A stretch of 6,276 bases of DNA, taken from the NCBI GenBank assembly GCA_002419295.1, contig DIFW01000036.1, positions 2,823 through 9,098 on the forward strand, given 5' to 3'. Positions 1 through 6,211 of this stretch are shown one piece after another (within the stretch, counting starts at the first letter, position 1; each line of letters begins with the position of its first letter). The translations under genes were made by a program, and so were the position numbers. The stretch comes from Patescibacteria group bacterium UBA5738 (lineage in GTDB: Bacteria > Patescibacteriota > Minisyncoccia > Minisyncoccales > UBA5738). The notes beneath the pieces were generated by a model. The model had not been told where the DNA came from, did no database searches, and saw nothing but the letters and a program-made list of their open reading frames with translations.

Positions 1-2
1 AA

Positions 3-449
3 AACGGGAAAATGGCGCCAATCGAAAGCGAGTTGTCAATGGGAAAATTTGCCGCGATAAAAAATGATTTGAAATCAGAATTGGTGGATGTGTTTTTGCC
101 GAAATTCAAATTTGACGCTTCCTACAATATGAATCAAACGCTGGCAAAAATGGGAATGCCCACAGCGTTTGACGATGGAAATGCCGATTTTTCGGGAATG
201 TATGATAAAACGAAGACAACGGAAAATCTTTATATCGGCCTGGTAATCCACAAAGCGTATATTGATGTTTATGAAGAAGGCACCGAAGCCGCCGCGGCTA
301 CCGGAGTGGCAATGCAAGCAACCAGTGCGGTAATGGAACCACCGCAAGCAAAAATTTTCAATGCCGACCATCCGTTTATATTCGCGATCGTCCATAACGA
401 TACCGGCAGTATTTTATTTATGGGCAAGGTTAACGATCCAAATAAATAA
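3..449 (+). CDS. Serpin family protease inhibitor, C-terminal part (5' end outside window)
   Basis: Serpins inhibit serine (sometimes cysteine) proteases by a suicide mechanism: the protease cuts the exposed reactive loop, which then inserts into a beta sheet and traps the enzyme. The frame is open to the window edge, so the Met at 12 is internal and about 149 residues of a usual 370-400 are visible. Numbering from that Met, family blocks are VFLPKFKFD (27-35), HKAYIDVYEEGTEAAAAT (80-97) and NADHPFIF (117-124), followed by the ILFMGKV ending. The hinge E88-E89-G90-T91 followed by four alanines and T97 is the pattern of inhibitory serpins, not of non-inhibitory relatives. Counting P17 at E88 puts P1-P1' at Thr104-Ser105, which hints at an elastase- or subtilisin-like target; that is inference. 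Secretion cannot be judged because the N-terminus is missing. A terminator follows directly. The family call is very secure. Confidence 0.96.
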   Translation, partial: NGKMAPIESELSMGKFAAIKNDLKSELVDVFLPKFKFDASYNMNQTLAKMGMPTAFDDGNADFSGMYDKTKTTENLYIGLVIHKAYIDVYEEGTEAAAATGVAMQATSAVMEPPQAKIFNADHPFIFAIVHNDTGSILFMGKVNDPNK

Positions 450-451
450 TT

Positions 452-475
452 AAAGCCGCCTTCGGGCGGTTTTTT
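452..475 (+). terminator. Intrinsic terminator after the serpin gene
   Basis: A GC-rich stem (CCGCC at 456-460 pairing with GGCGG at 465-469) is closed on a TTCG tetraloop in the favoured C(UUCG)G setting. It is extended by a G-T wobble and A-T pairs and runs into six T's (470-475). It lies 2 bases after the serpin stop codon, and the next start codon is only 9 bases beyond the T-run. Confidence 0.93.
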
Positions 476-484
476 GAAAAATTT

Positions 485-1129
485 ATGGCTTTAATCGAAA
501 ACTTGATCGGCTCCGGCTACTTAAAAACTCCGCGGATAATTGAAGCGTTCCGAAAAATTAAAAGAAAAGATTTCCTGCCGGAAGACCTGCCTCATCGCCA
601 TCTCGCCGCCGAACTGGACGAAGCCGTTTCCATCGGCTGGGCGCAAACCATTTCCCAGCCCGCGACGGTGGCGTTTATGCTGGAGCTTTTGCAACCTTGT
701 CCGGGCGATAAAATTTTGGATGTTGGCTACGGTTCGGGATGGACCACCGCGCTGTTGGCGCGTATTGTTTCGCAAAACAGCGCCAAAGGAAAAGTGGTGG
801 CGATTGAAAGAATAAAACCGCTGGCCGAATTCGGCAAGAGAAACATCGGCAAGTACGGATTCATTAAAAGTCGAATCGTTCAATGCGTGGTTGGGGATGG
901 CGCGAAAGGATATTCGCCTCAAGCGCCATATGACCGCATTTTGGCTTCCGCCGCCGCGCAAAATATGCCGCCGGCATGGGAGGAACAATTAAAGACCGGC
1001 GGCGTGATCGTCGCCCCCGTCCAAAACGCGGTGCTGAAAATTGAGAAAAGCAAAAACAACACCTTCAGCGAAACCCGCTATGAAGGATTTGCCTTTGTAC
1101 CCTTGATACAAAGCGAAACTAACAAATAA
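485..1129 (+). CDS. pcm: Protein-L-isoaspartate O-methyltransferase
   Basis: This cytosolic enzyme uses S-adenosylmethionine to methylate isoaspartyl residues formed when Asp and Asn age, starting their conversion back to normal aspartate. The 214 residues match the family's usual size. QTISQP (54-59) is the family signature, with Ser57 in the substrate-binding position. ILDVGYGSGW (77-86) is SAM motif I, VVAIERI (104-110) follows it, and PYDRILASAAAQNMP (148-162) with the LKTGGVIVAPV strand (169-179) and a FVPL ending are typical. The usual GxGQTISQP reads GWAQTISQP, and motif I has Trp where Tyr is common (GSGW). The first Met is the only one near the N-terminus. The start has no Shine-Dalgarno, only AAAATTT before ATG. 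It sits directly behind the serpin terminator and I found no separate promoter, so expression may depend on read-through or on a promoter inside the serpin gene. Confidence 0.95.
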   Translation: MALIENLIGSGYLKTPRIIEAFRKIKRKDFLPEDLPHRHLAAELDEAVSIGWAQTISQPATVAFMLELLQPCPGDKILDVGYGSGWTTALLARIVSQNSAKGKVVAIERIKPLAEFGKRNIGKYGFIKSRIVQCVVGDGAKGYSPQAPYDRILASAAAQNMPPAWEEQLKTGGVIVAPVQNAVLKIEKSKNNTFSETRYEGFAFVPLIQSETNK

Positions 1130-1167
1130 TGTTTTATTTTTTGCCGAACGGCATCAATTATATTGTT

Positions 1168-1524
1168 TCAGGAAATTATTTTGACGCCGATTTCGGCAAT
1201 CTTGAATCCCGCGTAGACCATAAACGCGGCAAACATTGACCAAGCGATCATATTGAGCAATTTGGCGATTTCTTGCGCCGGCAAAAGATTCGCCACCGCT
1301 TCTTGTGTCGCTTGACTCATCGCCAATTGCATTTGCGCTTCAACATTAAGGCTGGCGGCATCAAGAGATTGTGATTTTTCCGTTCCGTTGTTTTCTCCAA
1401 AATTAAACACCGGCGGAAAATCCGCCTTGGCGGTGAAATGGCGATACGAAGAATTCACTGTCCAACCGATCACCGCCAAACCAATGGCCAGCAAAAACCA
1501 GCCCATAATAATTTTTATTTCCAT
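1168..1524 (-). CDS. Small two-helix membrane protein, function unknown
   Basis: I do not recognise a named family. The 118 residues hold two clear hydrophobic helices: about 5-22 (IIMGWFLLAIGLAVIGW) and about 92-113 (MIAWSMFAAFMVYAGFKIA). Between them is a polar, Asn/Gln/Ser-rich stretch with a helical Ala/Gln-rich part (about 55-90). This suggests a hairpin with either a long external loop or a cytosolic one; charge placement does not decide which. It is read in the same direction as the M18 peptidase upstream, 107 bases away, with a heptad repeat array between them, so co-transcription is uncertain. It converges on pcm with only 38 bases between stop codons. Met7 is an alternative start; neither Met has a Shine-Dalgarno. 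A clean open frame with a membrane-protein composition makes a real gene likely. Confidence 0.75.
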   Translation of the reverse strand: MEIKIIMGWFLLAIGLAVIGWTVNSSYRHFTAKADFPPVFNFGENNGTEKSQSLDAASLNVEAQMQLAMSQATQEAVANLLPAQEIAKLLNMIAWSMFAAFMVYAGFKIAEIGVKIIS

Positions 1525-1532
1525 TTTTTCAA

Positions 1533-1620
1533 ATTTATGATTTATGATTTAAGATTTAGAATTTGAGATGAAATGGCACCGCCTGCTTCATTCATAAATC
1601 CTCAATCTTTAATTTTAAAT
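1533..1620. repeat. Symmetric inverted array of 7-base units (35-18-35 layout)
   Basis: From 1533 the plus strand reads as five consecutive 7-base units close to ATTTATG (1533-1567); the first two are identical and later ones drift in the last three bases. On the minus strand, 1620 down to 1586 again gives five units of the same type (for example ATTTAAA, ATTGAGG, ATTTATG). The two 35-base arms point toward each other around an 18-base core (1568-1585) that is much richer in G and C. By hand count the arms agree at about 24 of 35 positions, so the fold is imperfect. The array fills most of the gap between the M18 peptidase and the small membrane-protein gene. Function unknown: a decayed mobile or tandem element, an RNA hairpin or a binding array are all possible. 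Confidence 0.7.
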
Positions 1621-1631
1621 CAAATATTTGT

Positions 1632-3050
1632 TTATTTTGCTTCAAAGAAAGTTTTATAAGCCAAGTAAGCCGAATATATATCCGCCTTGCTGGCAATCTC
1701 AAACGGCGCGTGCATAGAAAGCAGGGGAACGCCGATATCGATGATATCCATATTTAACCGCGCCAAATACATTGCCACGGTACCCCCGCCGCCGATATCC
1801 ACCTTGCCCATACCGCCGATTTGCCAATTAATGTCGTTTTCGTTTAAAATTTTCCTGACAAAGCCGACAAATTCGGCCGTTGCTTCGCTGGTATCGTATT
1901 TTCCGTGATAACCGCTGTGTTTTTCAATCGCAACCCCCGCGCCAATTTTCGCCGTATTGGCCGCGTCAAAAACATCGGCATAGTCGGGATCAAAACCAAC
2001 GGTAACATCGGCGGAAATCGCCTTTGTTTTCACGAAAACATCGCGCAAAACATTTTCATCATGATTGCCGGTTTCCAAATAAATCAATTCGCTGACAAAA
2101 TCGGAAATATAATTTGAATTCGCTCCCGTGGCGCCCTCGCTACCGATTTCTTCTTTATCGGTTAAAACCAATATTGACGCATACTCGTTTTCTTTTGTTT
2201 TAAACAATGATTCCATGGCCGTATAAGCACACACACGATCATCCTGTCCATAAGCGGCAATCAAACTGCGATCAAAACCAAGGTCGCGCGCCGCACCTTG
2301 CGGCACCAATTCCAAATCCGCAGAAACAAAATCTTCTTCGGCGATACCGTATGTTTTGTTAAGAAAATTCAGCAAATTTTTCTTTACCGGCTCTTTGTCG
2401 TCTTTATTTTTCGTACCCAGACTGCCGACAACGACATTCAGAGTTTCCGCCGGAATTGCTTCATCAAGTTTTTTTTCGGATTGCAATTTGGCAAGATGAG
2501 GCAGAAGGTCGGTAATCATAAAAATCGGATCGCCGGGTTTGTCGCCGATCGCAATTTCGATTTTTGAAGCGTCCTGCTTAACGATTACGCCATACATCGC
2601 CAAAGGTAAAGCCGTCCATTGATATTTTTTAATGCCGCCATAGTAATGGGTTTTTAAAAACGCCATATGCTCTCCCTCAAACAATGGCCTGACCTTCAAA
2701 TCCAAACGGGGCGAGTCAATGTGCGCCAGAATCATGCGCACGCCTTCTTTAACCGGTTTTTTGCCGGGCTTTGCCAAAATTATGGCTTTGCCGCGATTGA
2801 TCGAATAGACCGGAGCGTTGAAACCTTTTTGGTCGACTTCGCCGATGTGCTCCAGTTTTTTGAAACCATTTTCAATCGCTTGGGCTTCGGCGATCTTAAC
2901 CGCCAGCCGTTCGGTTTTGGCCGCGCTTAAAAATTCCTTGTAACCTTCGCAGAAATCAAACGCTTGCTTGGTTGTTTTTTCGTCCCAAACATCAAACGCG
3001 AATTTCTTTTCAAACATCAAATTAGGTTCGTTTTGTTCATTTTTATCCAT
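1632..3050 (-). CDS. apeA: M18 family zinc aminopeptidase (ApeA type)
   Basis: This is a cytosolic metallo-aminopeptidase that removes N-terminal residues, in this family often acidic ones, from peptides; family members form large dodecameric shells. The 472 residues are near the usual length for the type-1 (ApeA) bacterial subgroup. The five di-zinc ligands are identifiable: His110 in AHIDSPRLDLK, Asp270 in YGQDDR, the catalytic Glu300 and ligand Glu301 in DKEEIGSEGATGA, Asp348 in SADVTVG, and His447 in SMHAPFE. YYGGIKKYQW (136-145) and the glycine-rich VDIGGGGT (417-424) are also characteristic. SADVTVG replaces the more common SADVAHA, but the ligand is kept. The start at 3050 has no Shine-Dalgarno; Met12 is an alternative. 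The gene diverges from a second aminopeptidase across 56 bases. The family call is secure; actual substrate preference is not visible. Confidence 0.96.
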   Translation of the reverse strand: MDKNEQNEPNLMFEKKFAFDVWDEKTTKQAFDFCEGYKEFLSAAKTERLAVKIAEAQAIENGFKKLEHIGEVDQKGFNAPVYSINRGKAIILAKPGKKPVKEGVRMILAHIDSPRLDLKVRPLFEGEHMAFLKTHYYGGIKKYQWTALPLAMYGVIVKQDASKIEIAIGDKPGDPIFMITDLLPHLAKLQSEKKLDEAIPAETLNVVVGSLGTKNKDDKEPVKKNLLNFLNKTYGIAEEDFVSADLELVPQGAARDLGFDRSLIAAYGQDDRVCAYTAMESLFKTKENEYASILVLTDKEEIGSEGATGANSNYISDFVSELIYLETGNHDENVLRDVFVKTKAISADVTVGFDPDYADVFDAANTAKIGAGVAIEKHSGYHGKYDTSEATAEFVGFVRKILNENDINWQIGGMGKVDIGGGGTVAMYLARLNMDIIDIGVPLLSMHAPFEIASKADIYSAYLAYKTFFEAK

Positions 3051-3106
3051 AGTTGTGGTAATGTGTTATTATTCAAAATAACTTATTTGGCTCAAAAAGT
3101 AAATTT
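3051..3106. promoter_or_regulatory. Divergent promoter region with a small palindrome
   Basis: These 56 A/T-rich bases must contain the starts for both aminopeptidase genes. On the minus strand TTGAGC, 18 bases, then TAATAA is a fair promoter match toward apeA; the plus-strand promoter is not clear. A 6-base inverted repeat, GTTATT (3065-3070) and AATAAC (3077-3082) with a 6-base spacer, sits between the genes and could be an operator, but a chance match in A/T-rich DNA is equally possible. Confidence 0.4.
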
Positions 3107-4192
3107 ATGAACGACAGAATAAAAGAATTGCAAAAATTTATCGGTTCGGAAAAATTAGACGCGATGATCGTTACCGATCCGGCCAATATCTTTTATCTGA
3201 CCGGCATGAGCAATTTTGATCCACAAAAAGGATTTTTTCTACTGATTTTTCAAAATAAATGGCGGTTGATTTCCTCGCTATTCTATCAAAAGCGAATTCA
3301 TGGGGTGATTCCAAACGCGAACGCGGTTTATGTGCCGCGCGGCGAATCGATTTCGGGGTATATGGCAAAGGAATTCGCCGATTTGGCCGCCATCGGATTT
3401 GAACGGGAAGATTTGTCATTTGCCCGATATGAATTGTTCAAAAAAGTCTTGCGCGGCAAAAAACTGATTCCGGTTTCCGGCGCGATTGAAAAATTCCGGC
3501 AAATAAAAACCGACGACGAAATATCGCTCATAAAAAAAGCCGCCGCGATCACCGACAAAACTTTCGCTCAATTGCTGAAATCAATCAAACCCGGCGTTAC
3601 CGAAATGTTTCTGAAAAGAAAAATTTTGGAAATAATGCAAGATTCGGGCGCGCAGGGATGTTCGTTTGATCCGATCGTAGCCGGCGGAAAAGACTCCGCG
3701 GATCCTCACTATGAAGGATCAAACAAAAAACTCAAAACGGGGGAGATGATTGTGATTGATTTGGGCGCGCGCTATAAAAATTATTGCGCGGATATGACAC
3801 GCACGGTGTTTTTGGGCAAAGCGGCGGCAAAATACAAAAACCTGTACAATATCGTTTTGGAAACCCAAGAAAAATCATTGGAAGAATGCAAACCCGGTGC
3901 CTCGCCAAAACAGGTTTTTGACAACTGTGTTGAAAATTTCAAAAAATATGGCGAAGACCGATTTTTCACGCACGGGTTGGGGCATGGCGTGGGCATCGAT
4001 ATCCACGAATTGCCGAATTTAAGCCCGGCGGGAACCGGTGGATTTGAGAACGGAATGGTGTTCACCGTGGAGCCGGGGCTTTATCATCTCGGCTGGGGCG
4101 GCATCCGCGTTGAAGATTTGTGCGCGATACAAAACGGCAAATGCGCCATATTAAGCAAAACAGAAAAAAATTTAATTGAAATTCGCATATGA
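3107..4192 (+). CDS. M24B Xaa-Pro peptidase (aminopeptidase P / prolidase type)
   Basis: Cytosolic di-metal peptidase that cleaves the bond before proline, either releasing the N-terminal residue from peptides (PepP) or splitting Xaa-Pro dipeptides (PepQ). The 361 residues form a creatinase-like N-terminal domain (about 1-130, with DPANIFYLTG at 24-33) and a pita-bread catalytic domain (about 135-361). The metal ligands are all present: Asp218 (VIDLGA), Asp229 (CADMTRT), His293 (HGLGHGVG), Glu322 (TVEPG) and Glu336 (RVED). His201 in the DPHY motif and His300 (IHE) are further family active-site histidines. The short one-module N-terminus resembles bacterial YqhT and PepQ proteins, so aminopeptidase and dipeptidase cannot be separated by eye, and I give no symbol. 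It is the first gene of a four-gene run and overlaps the next gene by ATGA, suggesting translational coupling. The start has AAATTT before ATG and no Shine-Dalgarno. Confidence 0.95.
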   Translation: MNDRIKELQKFIGSEKLDAMIVTDPANIFYLTGMSNFDPQKGFFLLIFQNKWRLISSLFYQKRIHGVIPNANAVYVPRGESISGYMAKEFADLAAIGFEREDLSFARYELFKKVLRGKKLIPVSGAIEKFRQIKTDDEISLIKKAAAITDKTFAQLLKSIKPGVTEMFLKRKILEIMQDSGAQGCSFDPIVAGGKDSADPHYEGSNKKLKTGEMIVIDLGARYKNYCADMTRTVFLGKAAAKYKNLYNIVLETQEKSLEECKPGASPKQVFDNCVENFKKYGEDRFFTHGLGHGVGIDIHELPNLSPAGTGGFENGMVFTVEPGLYHLGWGGIRVEDLCAIQNGKCAILSKTEKNLIEIRI

Positions 4193-4695
4193 AAAAAAAC
4201 TATATTATCGCTCTAATTTTGTTTATCGGCGCCGTGGCCGCCGCCGGATTTTGGGAATCGCGCAAATTATCCTCCGTCATCCCGCCGGATATTGAAAATG
4301 ACCAAACCGCATCATCGACCGCGCCAACAAACGAGAACAATCAAGATTCGGCGACAAGCACCATCGCGAGCTTTGAAGATTGCGCCGCCGCGGGCAATGA
4401 AGTGGTCGGCGAAAAACCCAATCGCCGTTGCATCGTTAGTAATGATTTGGCGTATATTGAAATTGAAACCTGCGCGGCGCAAAACGGAAGTTCAATGAAT
4501 ATTTTTGAGGCCCGGTATATTTTTAACACCGGAAAATGCGCATGGGAGGGAAGCGCCCAAGAGGATCACTTCTGCAATGAGGCCCAGGGAGCTTGGGAAA
4601 TCGGAATTGCTTCCTCGTATCGCGAAAATTGCAACGCAGTATGCGTGATTGATATCGCGAAAAAAGAATCCCGCGTCGAATGGCGTTGCGACTGA
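4189..4695 (+). CDS. Exported or membrane-anchored cysteine-rich protein, function unknown
   Basis: I do not recognise a named family. The 168 residues start MKKN and run into a hydrophobic helix (about 5-22) that could be a Sec signal peptide with a cut after the Ala-rich AVAAA, or an uncleaved anchor; there is no lipobox Cys. A Ser/Thr/Asn/Gln-rich linker follows (about 35-60). The C-terminal domain (about 61-168) has eight cysteines (65, 81, 95, 117, 129, 148, 152, 167), an even number in a probably extracytoplasmic domain, which suggests disulfides. SFEDCAAAGNEV with a second Cys 16 residues on resembles a motif I associate with secreted proteins of CPR bacteria; that is memory, not a search. 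It shares ATGA with the upstream peptidase stop and lies 47 bases before the preferred xseA start, so it is probably co-transcribed. Confidence 0.85.
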   Translation: MKKNYIIALILFIGAVAAAGFWESRKLSSVIPPDIENDQTASSTAPTNENNQDSATSTIASFEDCAAAGNEVVGEKPNRRCIVSNDLAYIEIETCAAQNGSSMNIFEARYIFNTGKCAWEGSAQEDHFCNEAQGAWEIGIASSYRENCNAVCVIDIAKKESRVEWRCD

Positions 4696-4742
4696 TTATT
4701 CGCGAAAGACGGACGAACACAACCAAAGAAGATGGCATAATT

Positions 4743-5966
4743 ATGGAATATCAAAACAATCAACAAAATATTTTCACGGCCGCGCCGCTCACCGTGGCGC
4801 AATTGATTGGCAAAATCAACGCGCAGATAAAAACAATCGACGCAAAAATCATTGGCGAAGTGGGCGAAGCAAAGCTCGGGCCCACGGGACATATGTATTT
4901 TTCATTAAAGGATGAAAATGGCAACGCGCTGATTTCCTGCGCGATTTGGAAATCACGCTATAGCCTTTTTGGCATTGAACTGAAAACGGGAATGAAGATA
5001 ATCGCTTCCGGATATTGCGAAGTTTACGCGCCCAGCGGGAGGCTGTCGTTTATCTGCGGCAGTATTGAGCTCGCGGGAGAAGGCGCGTTGAAAGCCGCCT
5101 ACGACAAGTTATTTAAAAAGCTGGAAAGCGAAGGAATTTTCGCGCCGGAAAAAAAACGCGCCATTCCCCGATATTGCCGCAGGATCGGTATCATCACCGC
5201 CAAACAAGGGGCGGTAATCCATGATTTTTTGAACAATATCGGCAAATTCGGATTTTGCATTGAATTTATCGATTCTCGCGTGGAAGGCCAGCTGGCCGCG
5301 GGCGATTTACTGGCATCGATTAAAACTTTCAAAAAGCGGCCGATTGATGTGCTGGTGATTATGCGCGGCGGCGGTTCGCTGGAAGCAATGCTTGCTTTTA
5401 ACAATGAAACTATCGTGCGCGAAATTGCCGCTTTTCCCGCGCCCGTGATCGCGGCCATCGGCCACGATAAAGATATGCCGCTGGCGGCGATGGCGGCCGA
5501 CGCGGCGGTTTCCACGCCCACGGCCGCGGCTAATTTACTCACGCAATCATGGCGGGAAATTTTCCGCATGCTGGACCGCCACGAATCAATCGCGTTCGGA
5601 GAATACAAAAATGCGCTGGAAAGAAACAAAACCGCGTTGAGACGGCACGCTCAAATTTTATCCAATTTTAAATTTATTTTGCAAAATATCAGCCGCCGCC
5701 TTGACGCGATTATGGCAAATATGATTTTATCGGCCAGAAATAATTTCGGCGGAGCAAAGCGGCAAATTATTTATTTTCAAAAATTGATCGAGTCCCATGA
5801 TCCCGAACGCCAATTAAAGCTTGGATATTCAATCGCCAAAATCGGCGGTAAAATTCTAAAAAATGCCAAAGGCGCGAAAGTCGGTCAAGAATTGGACATT
5901 CTTTTGGCCGATGGTATAATAAACTCGCAGGTTAAAAAAATTTATGGCCGAAAAAAAGAAGACTAG
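4743..5966 (+). CDS. xseA: Exodeoxyribonuclease VII large subunit
   Basis: Catalytic subunit of exonuclease VII, which degrades single-stranded DNA from both ends into oligonucleotides and works in repair and recombination in the cytosol. From Met at 4743 it is 407 residues (E. coli about 456). Order: an N-terminal OB fold (about 15-110, with GHMYFSLKDENG at 49-60), the catalytic core (about 145-265), a shortened helical arm, and the DPERQLKLGYS block (353-363) before the C-terminal strand. Residues matching the E. coli catalytic set are Asp161, Arg208 (MRGGGS), His241 and Asp244 (GHDKD); the Arg-His-Asp spacing equals that of E. coli. Divergent points are RGGGSLEAMLAFN for the usual SLEDLWAFN, and a changed segment after GHDKD. 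An upstream in-frame ATG at 4680 would add 21 basic residues unlike the family and overlap the previous gene by 16 bases, so 4743 is preferred. Confidence 0.95.
   Translation: MEYQNNQQNIFTAAPLTVAQLIGKINAQIKTIDAKIIGEVGEAKLGPTGHMYFSLKDENGNALISCAIWKSRYSLFGIELKTGMKIIASGYCEVYAPSGRLSFICGSIELAGEGALKAAYDKLFKKLESEGIFAPEKKRAIPRYCRRIGIITAKQGAVIHDFLNNIGKFGFCIEFIDSRVEGQLAAGDLLASIKTFKKRPIDVLVIMRGGGSLEAMLAFNNETIVREIAAFPAPVIAAIGHDKDMPLAAMAADAAVSTPTAAANLLTQSWREIFRMLDRHESIAFGEYKNALERNKTALRRHAQILSNFKFILQNISRRLDAIMANMILSARNNFGGAKRQIIYFQKLIESHDPERQLKLGYSIAKIGGKILKNAKGAKVGQELDILLADGIINSQVKKIYGRKKED
5893..5920 (+). promoter_or_regulatory. Probable internal promoter ahead of xseB
   Basis: TGGACA (5893-5898, five of six to the -35 consensus), a 16-base spacer, and a perfect TATAAT (5915-5920) preceded by TGG, giving an extended -10. 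Expected transcription start is near 5927, about 17 bases before the xseB ATG. It lies within the coding end of xseA, where it also encodes the conserved DGII segment, so chance cannot be ruled out. It is the best promoter match I found in the window. Confidence 0.55.
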
Positions 5967-6195
5967 CCAAATATCGCAAAGCGGAAAAAGTTTGAGCGAC
6001 AATTTAAAAGAACTTGCCGAAATTTCGGCATGGTTTTCGGATCAAAACGATCTTGACATCGAATCAGGATTGGAAAAAGTGAAAACCGCCGCCGCGCTGA
6101 TAAAATCCAGCAAGGAAAAACTCGACAAACTGGAAAACGAGTTCAAAGAAATTGAAAAAGACTTCTCCGACAATCCCGATAATGATGACCAATAA
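5944..6195 (+). CDS. xseB: Exodeoxyribonuclease VII small subunit
   Basis: Small helical subunit that binds the long helices of XseA and is needed for an active exonuclease VII; in E. coli several copies bind each large subunit. The 83 residues hold a basic N-terminal tail (1-15), then LSDNLKELAEISAWF (17-31), DLDIESGLEKVK (36-47) and a long charged helix to about 74. This matches the XseB two-helix pattern, where the usual LExLE...LSLEESL segment is recognisable though diverged. The acidic tail NPDNDDQ is extra. It overlaps xseA by 23 bases in another frame, the expected xseAB arrangement, which strongly supports the call despite weak conservation. AGG at 5929-5931 is too far from ATG to be an ideal Shine-Dalgarno; the leader is A/T-rich. 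A terminator follows 16 bases after the stop. Confidence 0.92.
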   Translation: MAEKKKTSQISQSGKSLSDNLKELAEISAWFSDQNDLDIESGLEKVKTAAALIKSSKEKLDKLENEFKEIEKDFSDNPDNDDQ

Positions 6196-6211
6196 TAAAT
6201 CATAAAAGTTT

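Noticed and set aside
1142..1153. Hairpin TGCC-GAAC-GGCA between the convergent pcm and membrane-protein genes as a terminator.
   Set aside because: The stem is only 4 pairs and the T-run lies before it on the plus strand (A's after it on the minus strand), so neither direction has the required trailing T's.
1537..1566. Short reading frame starting at ATG 1537 inside the heptad array.
   Set aside because: It gives only about nine residues before a stop and is explained by the 7-base repeat.
2108..2113. TATAAT on the plus strand inside apeA as an antisense promoter.
   Set aside because: No -35-like sequence at 16-18 base spacing; a single hexamer match inside a gene is expected by chance.
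4736..4741. TGGCATAAT just before the xseA start as an extended -10.
   Set aside because: It ends one base before ATG 4743, so transcription would begin inside the gene, and there is no -35 match at the right distance.
4566..4915. Overlapping frames on both strands around the junction of the cysteine-rich gene and xseA.
   Set aside because: They overlap two supported genes and show no recognisable domain or start signals.
5099..5629. 176-residue minus-strand frame inside xseA.
   Set aside because: It lies wholly within a confidently identified gene on the other strand, has a Ser/Ala-rich composition typical of antisense shadows, and no family features.
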